Source: Lachnospiraceae bacterium
GTDB lineage: Bacteria; Bacillota; Clostridia; Lachnospirales; Lachnospiraceae
Length of the DNA: 64,000 nucleotides
Assembly: GCA_017550425.1 (NCBI GenBank)
Contig: JAFZPG010000099.1
Location: 1-64,000 of the forward strand
Reading direction: 5' to 3'
Below the pieces are notes generated by a model. That model saw only the letters and a list, made by a program, of their open reading frames with translations. It was not told where the DNA came from and searched no databases. Position 1 is the first letter of the stretch; every line of letters begins with the position of its first letter. Shown piece by piece: positions 8,600-16,656 of this stretch. The translations under genes were made by a program, and so were the position numbers.

Positions 8600-9361
8600 A
8601 TGAGCACACGAAACGTACGGACGGCGGCGGTCATCCTGGCCGGTGGAAAAGGTTTGCGCATGGGCGGCGACACCCCGAAGCAGTATCTGCTGTTAGAGGG
8701 GCGGCCGCTTCTTTGCCATACGCTGGATGCGTTTGAGGCAGCGGCCTCTGTCGATGCGACCCTGGTGGTCGTCGGCGCGGCCGATGTCGATCGTGTGAGG
8801 GCGGAATTGACCGAGGTCTACGGACCGTTTGCGAAACTGGTCGATGTCGTGGCCGGCGGGCGGGAGCGTTACGACTCGTCGAAATGCGGACTGGATGCCC
8901 TGCTTACGCGGCCGGAAACCTATGACATCGTGCTGGTGCATGATGCGGCGCGGGCGCTGGTAAGCGCCGGATGCATTGACCGCGTCGTGCAGAAGGCGGC
9001 GGAGACGGGAGCGTGCGTGGCTGCAGTCCCGGTGACGGATACGGTGAAACAGAGCGCGGACGGCGACCGGATCGACCGGACCCTGCCGCGGAAGGAACTG
9101 TTTGCGGTGCAGACGCCGCAGGGCTTCGCGACGGATCTGCTGACGACGGCGTATGCGGCCATGGAGGAGCAGAGAACGCAGGCGCCGGAGGCATTTGCCG
9201 AGACGGCAAAAAACATCACGGACGATGCGAGCGTGGTGGAGCGCTACACCGACCATCCGGTGTACCTGGCGCAGGGCGAGGCGACGAACCGCAAGGTGAC
9301 GTTGGCCGACGACCTGGATTTTGTGAATTATATCCTGCATATGCGAAAGGACGGGATTTGA
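8600..9361 (+). CDS. ispD: 2-C-methyl-D-erythritol 4-phosphate cytidylyltransferase
   Basis: A 253-residue CTP-dependent enzyme of the non-mevalonate isoprenoid pathway. It shows the N-terminal nucleotide loop VILAGGKGLRMGGDTPKQYL, VLVHDAAR, AVPVTDTVK and QTPQGF, all IspD signatures. GGAG at 8590-8593 precedes ATG 8600. It is placed 24 bp after tsaD and probably in the same transcription unit. Confidence 0.94.
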   Translation: MSTRNVRTAAVILAGGKGLRMGGDTPKQYLLLEGRPLLCHTLDAFEAAASVDATLVVVGAADVDRVRAELTEVYGPFAKLVDVVAGGRERYDSSKCGLDALLTRPETYDIVLVHDAARALVSAGCIDRVVQKAAETGACVAAVPVTDTVKQSADGDRIDRTLPRKELFAVQTPQGFATDLLTTAYAAMEEQRTQAPEAFAETAKNITDDASVVERYTDHPVYLAQGEATNRKVTLADDLDFVNYILHMRKDGI

Positions 9362-9362
9362 T

Positions 9363-9860
9363 ATGGGCGAGAGAATGACAGAGGGTGACATCCGTAAGAT
9401 ACAGGAAGAGATCGATTATCGGAAACTGGTGGTGCGTAAGGAGGCTATCGCGGCGGTGCAGGAGGCCCGCGCGCACGGCGACCTGAGCGAGAATTTCGAG
9501 TACCACGCGGCAAAAAAGGATAAGAACCAGAACGAGAGCCGCATCCGCTATCTGGAGCGACTCATCGCGAACGCACAGATCATCGAGGATAAGGCACCCG
9601 CGGACGTAGCGGGCATGGACCGCACGGTGACGCTGTATTTCGAGGATGACGACGAGGAGGAGACCATTACCCTCGTGACGTCCATCCGGGGCAATTCTTC
9701 GAAAGGCCTGATCAGCATCGAGTCGCCCATCGGCAAGGCGCTGGTGGGGCATCGCGTCGGCGACCGCGTTCTGGTCGAGGTCGACGAGACCGTGTCCTAC
9801 TACGTGGTCATCCGCGCAATCGGAATGGCAGACGAAAACCAGGCCATCCGAAAGTATTGA
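9363..9860 (+). CDS. greA: GreA/GreB-family transcription elongation factor
   Basis: A 165-residue RNA polymerase cleavage factor that rescues backtracked complexes through the secondary channel. The N-terminal coiled coil carries the acidic tip ARAHGDLSENFEYHAAK; the C-terminal FKBP-like domain follows (ISIESPIGKALVGHRVGD). ATG 9375 is an alternative start. The gene begins 1 bp after ispD ends, so translation is likely coupled. Confidence 0.9.
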   Translation: MGERMTEGDIRKIQEEIDYRKLVVRKEAIAAVQEARAHGDLSENFEYHAAKKDKNQNESRIRYLERLIANAQIIEDKAPADVAGMDRTVTLYFEDDDEEETITLVTSIRGNSSKGLISIESPIGKALVGHRVGDRVLVEVDETVSYYVVIRAIGMADENQAIRKY

Positions 9861-9863
9861 ACC

Positions 9864-9918
9864 TGCCAATGGGGACGGTTCTCGTTGGCACAGCCGGTGG
9901 GGACGGTTCTTTTTGGCA
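9864..9918 (+). repeat. REP-like palindromes, two tandem units (upstream of RAYT)
   Basis: Unit one is TGCCAA (9864-9869), core GGGGACGGTTCT, TTGGCA (9885-9890). A second direct copy with a degraded left arm follows and ends at 9918. The same core occurs at 10772-10800, 12537-12595 and 20755-20785. Placement beside a Y1 transposase gene fits RAYT-associated REP sequences. Confidence 0.85.
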
Positions 9919-9976
9919 TTTTCATATAAACAGGGGGAGGTTGACAAATACATAATATAAGGGGGAATGATTCAAT

Positions 9977-10714
9977 TTGGCCAGACAGGCACGAAAACAA
10001 AGTTTATCAGGTTTCTTTCACGTCATCGTAAGAGGAGTCGGAAAACAGATTTTGTTTGAGGAGGAAACAGATTATATCTACTATGTTTCACTCCTTAAAC
10101 AATACTCTGAAGAAGAAAAGGTTTCGGTCAATGCATATTGCCTGATGGAAAACCATGTGCATCTGTTGTTGAGAGACACGGGTGACGGACCGGCTCAATT
10201 CATGAAGAAAATCGGAGTTTCTTATGCGGCCTACTATAACAAAAAATATGACAGGACGGGGCATTTGTTTCAAGATCGCTATAAAAGTGAGCCTGTGGAA
10301 ACAAAAGAGTATCTGCTTACGGTTTTTCGGTATATTCTGAATAATCCTGCTGCTGCCGGCATTTGCCCAGCGTCGGAATACTTATGGAGCAGTTATCGAA
10401 AGTATGACGACCCGCTTTCGTTTGTCGATTCGAAGCCTTTATGCCGTTTGATCGGAGACTGGGAGCACTACGCGGCTTATGTTTCAAAAAAGAATTGCGA
10501 TCAATGCATGGAGTATACATCTCGAAAAAAAGATGATGAGTGGGCTAAAGAAACAATTAAGTGTGTTTTGGGACTGAATTCCGGAACTGCTTTGAAGGAT
10601 TATGAGAAGAGCCTCCGCGATGAAGCATTGCGCAAATTGAAACAGGCCGGATTATCGAACCGACAGATCGAGAGATTGACCGGCATAGGACGCAGCATTG
10701 TCCAAAAAGTGTAA
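9977..10714 (+). CDS. REP-associated tyrosine transposase (RAYT, Y1_Tnp)
   Basis: A 245-residue member of the IS200-like Y1 single-strand transposase superfamily. The metal-binding HUH motif is H60-V61-H62 in CLMENHVHLLL. Candidate nucleophilic tyrosines are in SYAAYYNKKYDRTGHLFQDR (about residues 92-98), and RYILNNP follows. The C-terminus has a helix-turn-helix-like LSNRQIERLTGIGRS stretch, as in TnpA_REP proteins. Start is TTG 9977 behind GGGGGA. It is flanked by inverted REP-like palindromes. RAYTs are single-copy domesticated relatives of IS200 that act on REP sequences; activity here is inferred. Confidence 0.88.
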   Translation: MARQARKQSLSGFFHVIVRGVGKQILFEEETDYIYYVSLLKQYSEEEKVSVNAYCLMENHVHLLLRDTGDGPAQFMKKIGVSYAAYYNKKYDRTGHLFQDRYKSEPVETKEYLLTVFRYILNNPAAAGICPASEYLWSSYRKYDDPLSFVDSKPLCRLIGDWEHYAAYVSKKNCDQCMEYTSRKKDDEWAKETIKCVLGLNSGTALKDYEKSLRDEALRKLKQAGLSNRQIERLTGIGRSIVQKV

Positions 10715-10771
10715 AGAAGCAGGAAAACCCTTTTCGTAAAATATGGCCAATGATTACACAATAAGTATAAT

Positions 10772-10800
10772 GTGCCAAAAAGAACCGTCCCCGTTGGCAC
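10772..10800 (-). repeat. REP-like palindrome (downstream of RAYT, inverted)
   Basis: GTGCCAA (10772-10778) pairs with TTGGCAC (10794-10800) around core AGAACCGTCCCC, the reverse complement of the upstream copies. Together with 9864-9918 it brackets the RAYT gene in inverted orientation. Confidence 0.85.
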
Positions 10801-10821
10801 GCGAAAATATTAAAAAAACAG

Positions 10822-10850
10822 TTGACAAGCGGGCGCAAGTAGGATATAAT
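10822..10850 (+). promoter_or_regulatory. Consensus promoter for second tRNA array
   Basis: Perfect TTGACA (10822-10827), 17-bp spacer, perfect TATAAT (10845-10850). It lies 37 bp before tRNA-Pro. Confidence 0.92.
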
Positions 10851-10886
10851 GTCACTTGCGTCAAAGATACCGCGCACATGATCCGC

Positions 10887-10961
10887 CGGGGTGTGGCTCA
10901 GTTTGGCTAGAGCACCTGGTTTGGGACCAGGGGGTCGCAGGTTCGAATCCTGTCACCCCGA
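10887..10961 (+). tRNA. tRNA-Pro (TGG)
   Basis: Acceptor CGGGGTG pairs with CACCCCG. Loop TTTGGGA gives TGG. T-arm CAGGTTCGAATCCTG. Discriminator A10961. Confidence 0.96.
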
Positions 10962-10972
10962 TGAAAGCTTTT

Positions 10973-11043
10973 GCGGGTGTAGTTCAATGGTAGAACACTA
11001 GCCTTCCAAGCTAGATACGTGGGTTCGATTCCCATCACCCGCT
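10973..11043 (+). tRNA. tRNA-Gly (TCC)
   Basis: Acceptor GCGGGTG pairs with CACCCGC. Loop CTTCCAA gives TCC. T-arm TGGGTTCGATTCCCA. Discriminator T11043; no encoded CCA. Confidence 0.96.
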
Positions 11044-11065
11044 TTTGCGGTATCGAATGAGTGGG

Positions 11066-11098
11066 AGCTGTCCCGAATTTCAAGGGGTGGCTTTTTTC
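11066..11098 (+). terminator. Terminator-like hairpin between tRNA-Gly and tRNA-His
   Basis: AGCTGTCCC (11066-11074) pairs with GGGGTGGCT (11084-11092), with three G-T pairs, followed by a T-rich run. No clear promoter lies before tRNA-His, so this may act as a partial terminator within the array. Confidence 0.6.
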
Positions 11099-11123
11099 TT
11101 AAGAGTCGCAGATCAACACGCAT

Positions 11124-11198
11124 GGTGGGTATAGCACAGCTGGTTAGCGCGTCAGATTGTGGTTCTGAAGGTCCAGGGTTCGAATCCCTGTACCCACC
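11124..11198 (+). tRNA. tRNA-His (GTG)
   Basis: Carries the His-specific extra G-1 (11124) opposite C73 (11198). Acceptor GTGGGTA pairs with TACCCAC. Loop TTGTGGT gives GTG. Spacer element copy C starts 2 nt downstream. Confidence 0.96.
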
Positions 11199-11200
11199 CT

Positions 11201-11287
11201 GTTTTGATTTTGAAAACCAAAATCAAAACTCGAGAAACTTCTACTAAGGAGGCTCGTCAGAGCCGCGCTGAGAAGAAGTTTCGAGCA
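11201..11287 (+). repeat. Post-tRNA structured spacer element, copy C
   Basis: Hairpin 1 is a perfect 12-bp stem, GTTTTGATTTTG (11201-11212) with 11218-11229. Outer stem GAAACTTCT (11234-11242) pairs with AGAAGTTTC (11274-11282). Inner hairpin GGCTC-GTCA-GAGCC spans 11251-11264. The 3' end is TTTCGAGCA. Stem sequences differ from copies A and B, yet pairing, GTCA loop and overall length are kept. Confidence 0.75.
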
Positions 11288-11321
11288 AGTTTCGGATCGA
11301 TATAATTTCGAGACTTTTACG

Positions 11322-11347
11322 ACGGTGAGGCGATTTCGCCGTTTTTT
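11322..11347 (+). terminator. Possible terminator before tRNA-Gln
   Basis: GGCGA pairs with TCGCC (11329-11340), nested in ACGG/CCGT, and runs into GTTTTTTA. It follows the tRNA-His unit and spacer copy C. Confidence 0.5.
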
Positions 11348-11369
11348 ACTGTCTGCGGACGGTGCATAA

Positions 11370-11441
11370 AGGGCTATCGCCAAGGGGTAAGGCACAAGAT
11401 TTTGATTCTTGTATTCGCTGGTTCAAATCCAGCTAGCCCTG
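11370..11441 (+). tRNA. tRNA-Gln (TTG)
   Basis: Acceptor AGGGCTA pairs with TAGCCCT, giving A1-U72 rather than the U1-A72 usual for bacterial tRNA-Gln. Loop TTTTGAT gives TTG. Discriminator G11441. Confidence 0.95.
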
Positions 11442-11480
11442 CTCGGGGTGCTTACTTTGCACACCGTTCAGAAAACATAT

Positions 11481-11553
11481 GGGGCACTAGCTCAGTCGGT
11501 AGAGCACTTGACTTTTAATCAAGTTGTCGCGGGTTCGATTCCCGCGTGCCTCA
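11481..11553 (+). tRNA. tRNA-Lys (TTT)
   Basis: Acceptor GGGGCAC pairs with GTGCCTC. Loop CTTTTAA gives TTT. T-arm CGGGTTCGATTCCCG. Last tRNA of the second array. Confidence 0.96.
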
Positions 11554-11561
11554 TGAAAGAT

Positions 11562-11602
11562 GACCGGCCTCTTCCAATTCGGAAGAGGCCGGTCGGTTTT
11601 AT
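11562..11602 (+). terminator. Strong bidirectional terminator
   Basis: A perfect 14-bp stem, GACCGGCCTCTTCC (11562-11575) with 11581-11594, loop AATTC, then GGTTTTATT. It closes the tRNA array and sits next to the 3' end of the convergent MYG1-like gene. Confidence 0.9.
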
Positions 11603-11605
11603 TCT

Positions 11606-12442
11606 TCAGCTTTGATATTTTGCGGCGACAGCTTCTTTGCAAACCGCCAGGATGGTCTCAAGATCATCGCCCGCGAGCAGAAAACCGCTCTTGTGGCAGA
11701 AACGAAGGCCGGGACGACCGGAGATGGCCACGAGTTCGGCGTCCGAGTGACCGTACCATTCGCTCGGAAATTCACAGCGATGGGTGCCGGCCTCGATGTC
11801 CAGGTCGATGGCCTGTGCGTTGTAACCGCCACGTGTGGAGGGGTAGACGACGAAATCGATCTCCGGCGTCACAAAACTCTTCCATGGCATGGTCGAAGGG
11901 AGAATGAGGATGTGATCCTGCGCCTGACGCAGGGCTTCCTCCACATGTTCTTTCGCGCGCGCCATGCTTTCATAGCGCTCGATCGCTTTTCGGAGGATCT
12001 GTTTCGCCAGCTCCACGGCTTCGGCGAAACCGCTGTTTACCGGGGCGGAAACGTCCCAGGCAGGGTTGTAGTAGTCGATGGCATCGGCCAATGCATTCGG
12101 CACGCCGGTATTGTCCGAAAGGTCCAGCGGCTGGACGAATTCTTTATCAAATAACTGCCACATGGTAGGCAGTAACTTCGGGCCGAAAGCCTCCCAAAGC
12201 AGGCCGAAGGCTGCGTAGGGGATGCCGTTTTCACGCACCCGGCGGTTCGCCTGGTGGTGATCGAAAGGTCCGAGGCCAATGTCGTAGATAATGCCGTCAA
12301 AATCCGCCGGCGGGGTCAGTCCGCGCTCATACGTATAGTCAGGATTTAGGATCTGCAGAAGAGCGGTCGAAAAAACATCGTCCGCGTGGAATTTGCCGCC
12401 ATGGGTATAGCCCTTCGACGGGATATTTGCCGAGTCAAACAT
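11606..12442 (-). CDS. MYG1-family metal-dependent hydrolase/exonuclease
   Basis: A 278-residue MYG1 (formerly UPF0160) protein. Eukaryotic MYG1 is a DHH-like 3'-5' RNA exonuclease; the bacterial role is not established. Metal-binding signatures are near the N-terminus: THGGKFHADDVFSTALL and IGLGPFDHHQ. The C-terminal half has the family pattern PWKSFV and YGHSDAELVAISG. On the minus strand AGGTGA lies just before the ATG at 12442. It stands alone, convergent with the tRNA array. Confidence 0.85.
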   Translation of the reverse strand: MFDSANIPSKGYTHGGKFHADDVFSTALLQILNPDYTYERGLTPPADFDGIIYDIGLGPFDHHQANRRVRENGIPYAAFGLLWEAFGPKLLPTMWQLFDKEFVQPLDLSDNTGVPNALADAIDYYNPAWDVSAPVNSGFAEAVELAKQILRKAIERYESMARAKEHVEEALRQAQDHILILPSTMPWKSFVTPEIDFVVYPSTRGGYNAQAIDLDIEAGTHRCEFPSEWYGHSDAELVAISGRPGLRFCHKSGFLLAGDDLETILAVCKEAVAAKYQS

Positions 12443-12536
12443 AAGATCACCTCATTTTTGAAATAATCATAGAACGGGAAAGTCCCGATTGTTTTGATTG
12501 TAACACAGTTGCCCGGTGAAATCAATGCGTGACAAT

Positions 12537-12595
12537 GTGACAGTGGGGACGGTTCCTTTTGTCACGGTGACAGAAAGAACCGTCCCCACTGTCAC
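12537..12595 (+). repeat. Paired REP-like palindrome
   Basis: Two REP cores are arranged head to head: the arm GTGACAGTGGGGACGGTTC (12537-12555) is perfectly complementary to 12577-12595. The outer arms read GTGACA instead of TGCCAA, but the GGGGACGGTTC core is shared with the RAYT-flanking copies. It lies between divergent genes. Confidence 0.85.
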
Positions 12596-12627
12596 ACAGG
12601 CCGCATGGCTCACTGTTTGTTCTGAGG

Positions 12628-12656
12628 TTGATATTTTTCGCTGAAAATGTTATGAT
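12628..12656 (+). promoter_or_regulatory. Promoter of the membrane-protein operon
   Basis: TTGATA (12628-12633), 17-bp spacer, TATGAT (12651-12656). It is 50 bp upstream of the start at 12707. Confidence 0.7.
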
Positions 12657-12706
12657 AAAATATTGAGGGGTATATACCTGCATACAGATCACCAGGGGGA
12701 ATTTTT

Positions 12707-14848
12707 ATGACAGAGAAGAAAGAAAGGAACATGTGGTTGACCATCGGCATCATTTTGTTTGTGTGCCTGATGGCCGAGTTTTGCATTTCCTTCCTGAAAT
12801 ATCATTATGTGATCTTCGGAACGCGGAAAGAGTATTCGCTTCTGGAGGCGCAGACAACGAACACCAACAACTTCGTGATGCATGTCCGCGAGGGACTGGA
12901 GTGGAAGGACAACATGTTGTACGTCTCGAAAAACGGCGGCACTCTGATTTTCCAGGGCGACATCGAGGGTCTGCATTCGCTGACGTTTTCAACATTGGAC
13001 ATGAAGACAGGCGGCAACGTTTACGCATCATTGACCGTTGCGATCGTGGAGAAAGACACGCCGCGGACCCTGCATTCCATCTCGACGCAGACCTTCCCGG
13101 TCATGGACACCCAGCAGGAAGTCGAGCTGCTTCTGGGCGACCACAGCGACCTGATGGTGGTTCAGATCACGTTTGCAAAAGCGGCTGACGACTACCTGGT
13201 CGGCAACCTGATCCTGAACGGAGCCGACCTCCATCTGTTCCATTTCGGCCGTTTCCTGGCTCTGTTCATCCTCGTTTTGGGCATCTACATCATCGGGAAA
13301 ATGCGGCTCTGGGAGCTCACCTTCGACCCAGACGACCGCAGTCACCGCATCGCTTTTGTGGCGACGATGGGCTTCTGCCTGCTGCTGGTCCTGTGGACCT
13401 ATTTCGCCCTGCTCGGCCCGAAGGTTAAGGAGAAGATCGAGTACCCGCTGACGAATGTCGCGTCGCAGCAACCGTACGTGCAGCAGTTCGACGCGCTGAA
13501 AAAAGGCCGGCTGTCGCTGGATGTGGAGCCGTCGCCCGAGCTTCTGGCACTGGACAATCCGTACGACCGCGGCCAGCGGGACGGCGTTTCCGCCCTTTGG
13601 GACCGTGCTTTATACAACGGAAAATACTACTCGTATTTCGGCATTGCCCCGGTCATTTTTGTATACTATCCGTACTACACGATCTTCCGGAGCGTGCCTC
13701 CGGCCGGCACCGTTATGACGCTCTACGCCCTGGCGGGCGTGGCCGCGCTCTTCGGCGTGATCTATGAATTGATCCGCGTGTTCAAGATCCGGGCGAACCT
13801 CGTTCTGCTTCTCCTGGGAAGCGTGGCGGCGACCTTTGCCTCGGGACTTCTGCTTATGCAGCGCGGTTGGTCCTCGGTATATTACATCGCGACATTGTCC
13901 GGAGTGACCAGTCTTCTGATCTTCCTGTATGTGTCGCTACGCGCATGCCGCGCGGAGTCGAAGAAGGCGGCTGCGATCCTGTTTGCGCTGTCAGGCTTCT
14001 GCCTGCTTATCTCGGTCGCATCCCGTGTGAGCGCCTCCCTGATGGGCATGGTCCTGTGCATCCCGATCTTTATCCACTACCTGCGGAAGGAGACGGATCC
14101 GGATCGCAAGCTCAATGCTGTTCTTTGCTTTTTCATCCCGACGCTGATCGGCGCGGCACTGGTGTGCATCTTCAACGTTGCGCGCTTTGGCAGCCCGTTT
14201 GAGTTCGGCACTTCTTACCAGCTGACGGTCAGCGATATCAGTCAGAATCACTTTTCGATCAATCGTGTCCTGCCGGCGCTGTATCACTATTTTCTGCATC
14301 CGCTCAGGCTGACGCTGGACTTCCCGTTCGTGCAGATCATGAGTTCGAAACTGAATGACTACGGCTACTATGTCTATGTCGACAGCAACTTCGGCCTGTG
14401 CAACTTCCCGTTGATCACTGCCTCGTTCTTCGCGTTTTTCCTGCACCGCATTCGCCGCAAACAGATCCAAAACGGCGGCGATGTCAGCACGGCAGGCGGC
14501 GAGGATGTCGATATCCGGATGCGCCATATCCTGTACCTGACGGGCATCGGTATGTCCCTGCTTCTGGCTATCCTCGATTTCAGCGTGGGCGGCGTCATCT
14601 GGCGCTACACCTTTGATTTCGCAGTAGTGCTCGGCATCATCGGTCTCTTCGTTCTGCTCGAGGCGCACGAAGGCCTCTCCGTGTTCGGAGATGCCGTGCG
14701 GAAGGCCATCATGGGCATCGCGATGGCAGTGTTTCTGATCACGATCTTTGTCGGCTTGATGCTGTTGGTGAACCAGTATAACGGAAATTTCGTGGCTTAC
14801 CCCGCGTCGTATTGGATGAAACTTAAGGACTTTTTCGTCTGGTGGTAA
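12707..14848 (+). CDS. Large polytopic membrane protein of unknown function
   Basis: A 713-residue protein. One N-terminal transmembrane segment (about 9-30) is followed by a predicted extracytoplasmic domain (35-180), then ten or more hydrophobic segments and a C-terminal one (about 665-690). The stretch QPYVQQFDALKKGRLSLDVE, then DRALYNGKYYSYFGIAP, resembles the first outer loop of GT-C-fold lipid-linked glycosyltransferases, so a membrane glycosyltransferase is possible but not shown. AGGGGG lies before ATG 12707. The gene ends 6 nt before the rlmL-like gene. Confidence 0.75.
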   Translation: MTEKKERNMWLTIGIILFVCLMAEFCISFLKYHYVIFGTRKEYSLLEAQTTNTNNFVMHVREGLEWKDNMLYVSKNGGTLIFQGDIEGLHSLTFSTLDMKTGGNVYASLTVAIVEKDTPRTLHSISTQTFPVMDTQQEVELLLGDHSDLMVVQITFAKAADDYLVGNLILNGADLHLFHFGRFLALFILVLGIYIIGKMRLWELTFDPDDRSHRIAFVATMGFCLLLVLWTYFALLGPKVKEKIEYPLTNVASQQPYVQQFDALKKGRLSLDVEPSPELLALDNPYDRGQRDGVSALWDRALYNGKYYSYFGIAPVIFVYYPYYTIFRSVPPAGTVMTLYALAGVAALFGVIYELIRVFKIRANLVLLLLGSVAATFASGLLLMQRGWSSVYYIATLSGVTSLLIFLYVSLRACRAESKKAAAILFALSGFCLLISVASRVSASLMGMVLCIPIFIHYLRKETDPDRKLNAVLCFFIPTLIGAALVCIFNVARFGSPFEFGTSYQLTVSDISQNHFSINRVLPALYHYFLHPLRLTLDFPFVQIMSSKLNDYGYYVYVDSNFGLCNFPLITASFFAFFLHRIRRKQIQNGGDVSTAGGEDVDIRMRHILYLTGIGMSLLLAILDFSVGGVIWRYTFDFAVVLGIIGLFVLLEAHEGLSVFGDAVRKAIMGIAMAVFLITIFVGLMLLVNQYNGNFVAYPASYWMKLKDFFVWW

Positions 14849-14854
14849 TATTAT

Positions 14855-16015
14855 ATGTTTGATATGGTTGAATTGATCGCTCCATGCCATTTTGGGCTGG
14901 AGGCGGTCCTGAAAAATGAGATCACGGATCTGGGCTATGAGATCACGCAGGTCGAGGACGGACGCGTTACGTTTCGCTGTCCGGTGGCCGGCGTGGCCCG
15001 AGCCAATGTTTTCCTGCGCACGGCAGAGCGTGTTCTGCTGAAGGTGGGGAGCTTCCCGGCTGAGACCTTTGAGATGTTGTTTGACTGCACGAAGGCCTTG
15101 CCGTGGGAGGACTACATCCCCGCGGACGGCCGTTTCTGGGTGACGAAGGCATCGTCCGTGAAGAGTAAACTGACGGCGACGGTGACCATCCAGTCGGTCA
15201 TGAAGAAGGCGATGGTCGAGCGTCTGCGCGAGAAGCTGCGGGTCACCGAACTTCCCGAGACCGGCATACCGTACCCCGTGCGCGTCTTTTTGATGAAAGA
15301 TATCGCGACGGTCGCCCTCGATACGAGCGGCGAACCGTTGCATAAGCGCGGCTACCGTCAGCTGACGGCGCGCGCGCCCATATCCGAGACGCTGGCTGCG
15401 GCCCTGCTGAAGTTGACGCCGTGGACGCCCGGCCGCGTCCTGATGGACCCGTTCTGCGGCAGCGGCACCTTCCTGATCGAAGCGGCCATGATGGCGGCCG
15501 ACATGGCGCCGGGCATGAACCGTGAGTTCACCGCGGAGCAGTGGAAGAACATCGTGAACCGCCGCGCCTGGTATGACGCGGGCAATGAAGCTTCTGACCG
15601 CGTGAAGGAAAACGTGCCGGAAGGCCTGCTGATCGGTTCCGATATCGACCGCGAGGTTCTGAAACTCGCACTGGCCAATGCGCGCGCCGCAGGGGTGGAG
15701 AAACAGATCAAACTGATCCGCCGCGACGTTGCGGACATGAAGCATCCGGCGTCCTATGGTTTTGTCGTGACGAACCCGCCTTATGGTGTCCGCCTCGAGG
15801 AGCAGGCTACACTCCCCGCTTTGTATAAGAGTTTTGCGGATGCGTTTAAGAGACTGGACTGCTGGTCTGCCTACGTGATCACGCCGTTTGAGGGCGTCGA
15901 GCAGGCTTTCGGCCGCCCGGCGGCGAAAAAACGCAAGATATATAACGGCATGTTGCGTACCGACTTCTATTCATTTCCCGGTCCCAGACCGATGTTTCGA
16001 AAGGAAAATGCATGA
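14855..16015 (+). CDS. THUMP-domain 23S rRNA guanine-N2 methyltransferase (RlmL/YpsC-like)
   Basis: A 386-residue SAM-dependent RNA methyltransferase. The N-terminal ferredoxin-like/THUMP part (about 1-160) precedes a Rossmann catalytic domain with SAM motif DPFCGSGTFLIEAA and catalytic motif TNPPYG. This is the RlmK/L-YpsC architecture, which acts on 23S rRNA; the exact target is inferred. The upstream ribosome site is weak, and ATG 14864 is an alternative start. The stop overlaps the rdgB start by four bases. Confidence 0.87.
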   Translation: MFDMVELIAPCHFGLEAVLKNEITDLGYEITQVEDGRVTFRCPVAGVARANVFLRTAERVLLKVGSFPAETFEMLFDCTKALPWEDYIPADGRFWVTKASSVKSKLTATVTIQSVMKKAMVERLREKLRVTELPETGIPYPVRVFLMKDIATVALDTSGEPLHKRGYRQLTARAPISETLAAALLKLTPWTPGRVLMDPFCGSGTFLIEAAMMAADMAPGMNREFTAEQWKNIVNRRAWYDAGNEASDRVKENVPEGLLIGSDIDREVLKLALANARAAGVEKQIKLIRRDVADMKHPASYGFVVTNPPYGVRLEEQATLPALYKSFADAFKRLDCWSAYVITPFEGVEQAFGRPAAKKRKIYNGMLRTDFYSFPGPRPMFRKENA

Positions 16016-16653
16016 GAACGATTTTATTTGCAACCTCGAATGAGGGGAAAATGCGGGAGATCCGCATGATCTTACAGGACCTGAACGTGCAGGTCGTTTC
16101 GCTGCGTGAGGCGGGCCTGTCGGGCGTGCCCATCGTGGAGGACGGTTCGACCTTCGAGGAAAATGCACAGATCAAGGTGGATACCCTGCGCGCCTACATC
16201 GAGGAGCATGAGATAGAGGAACTTAAGGAGGCGATCATCCTGGCGGATGACTCGGGACTGGTCGTCGACTATATCAACGGCGAGCCGGGCATCTATTCCG
16301 CCCGCTACCTGGGTGAGGACACCTCGTATGATGTGAAGAATTCCGTCATTATCGAGCGCCTGGCGAATGCGAAGGACGACGCGCGGAGCGCGCGTTTCGT
16401 ATGTGCGATCGCCGCATATCTGCCGGCCACGGACGGCAAGCGGGAGCGCCGCGTGACGACCTTCGGCATCATGGAGGGCCGCATTGCCCAGAAGCCTGCA
16501 GGCTCGGGCGGTTTCGGCTATGATCCGATCCTGTTCCTGCCGGAGTACGGCAAAACGAGCGCGGAGCTGACGGCGGAGGAGAAAAACGCGATCAGTCACC
16601 GCGGAAAGGCGCTGCGCGCCATGAAGAAGATTATCGAGGAAAGATGGTTTTAA
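16012..16653 (+). CDS. rdgB: XTP/dITP diphosphatase (RdgB/HAM1)
   Basis: A 213-residue nucleotide-pool sanitising enzyme that hydrolyses XTP, ITP and dITP. The N-terminal FATSNEGKMREI substrate loop, ADDSGLVVDYINGEPGIYSARY and GFGYDPIF-type GFGYDPILFLPE are clear. An insertion of about 10 charged residues around EEHEIEELKE is visible before the ILADDSG motif. ATG 16012 overlaps the preceding stop. Confidence 0.95.
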   Translation: MRTILFATSNEGKMREIRMILQDLNVQVVSLREAGLSGVPIVEDGSTFEENAQIKVDTLRAYIEEHEIEELKEAIILADDSGLVVDYINGEPGIYSARYLGEDTSYDVKNSVIIERLANAKDDARSARFVCAIAAYLPATDGKRERRVTTFGIMEGRIAQKPAGSGGFGYDPILFLPEYGKTSAELTAEEKNAISHRGKALRAMKKIIEERWF

Positions 16654-16656
16654 GCG

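Noticed and set aside
13991..15745. A 584-codon minus-strand frame spanning the membrane protein and rlmL-like genes
   Set aside because: It crosses two well-supported plus-strand genes and is His/Arg/Gln-rich without domains, typical of an antisense shadow.
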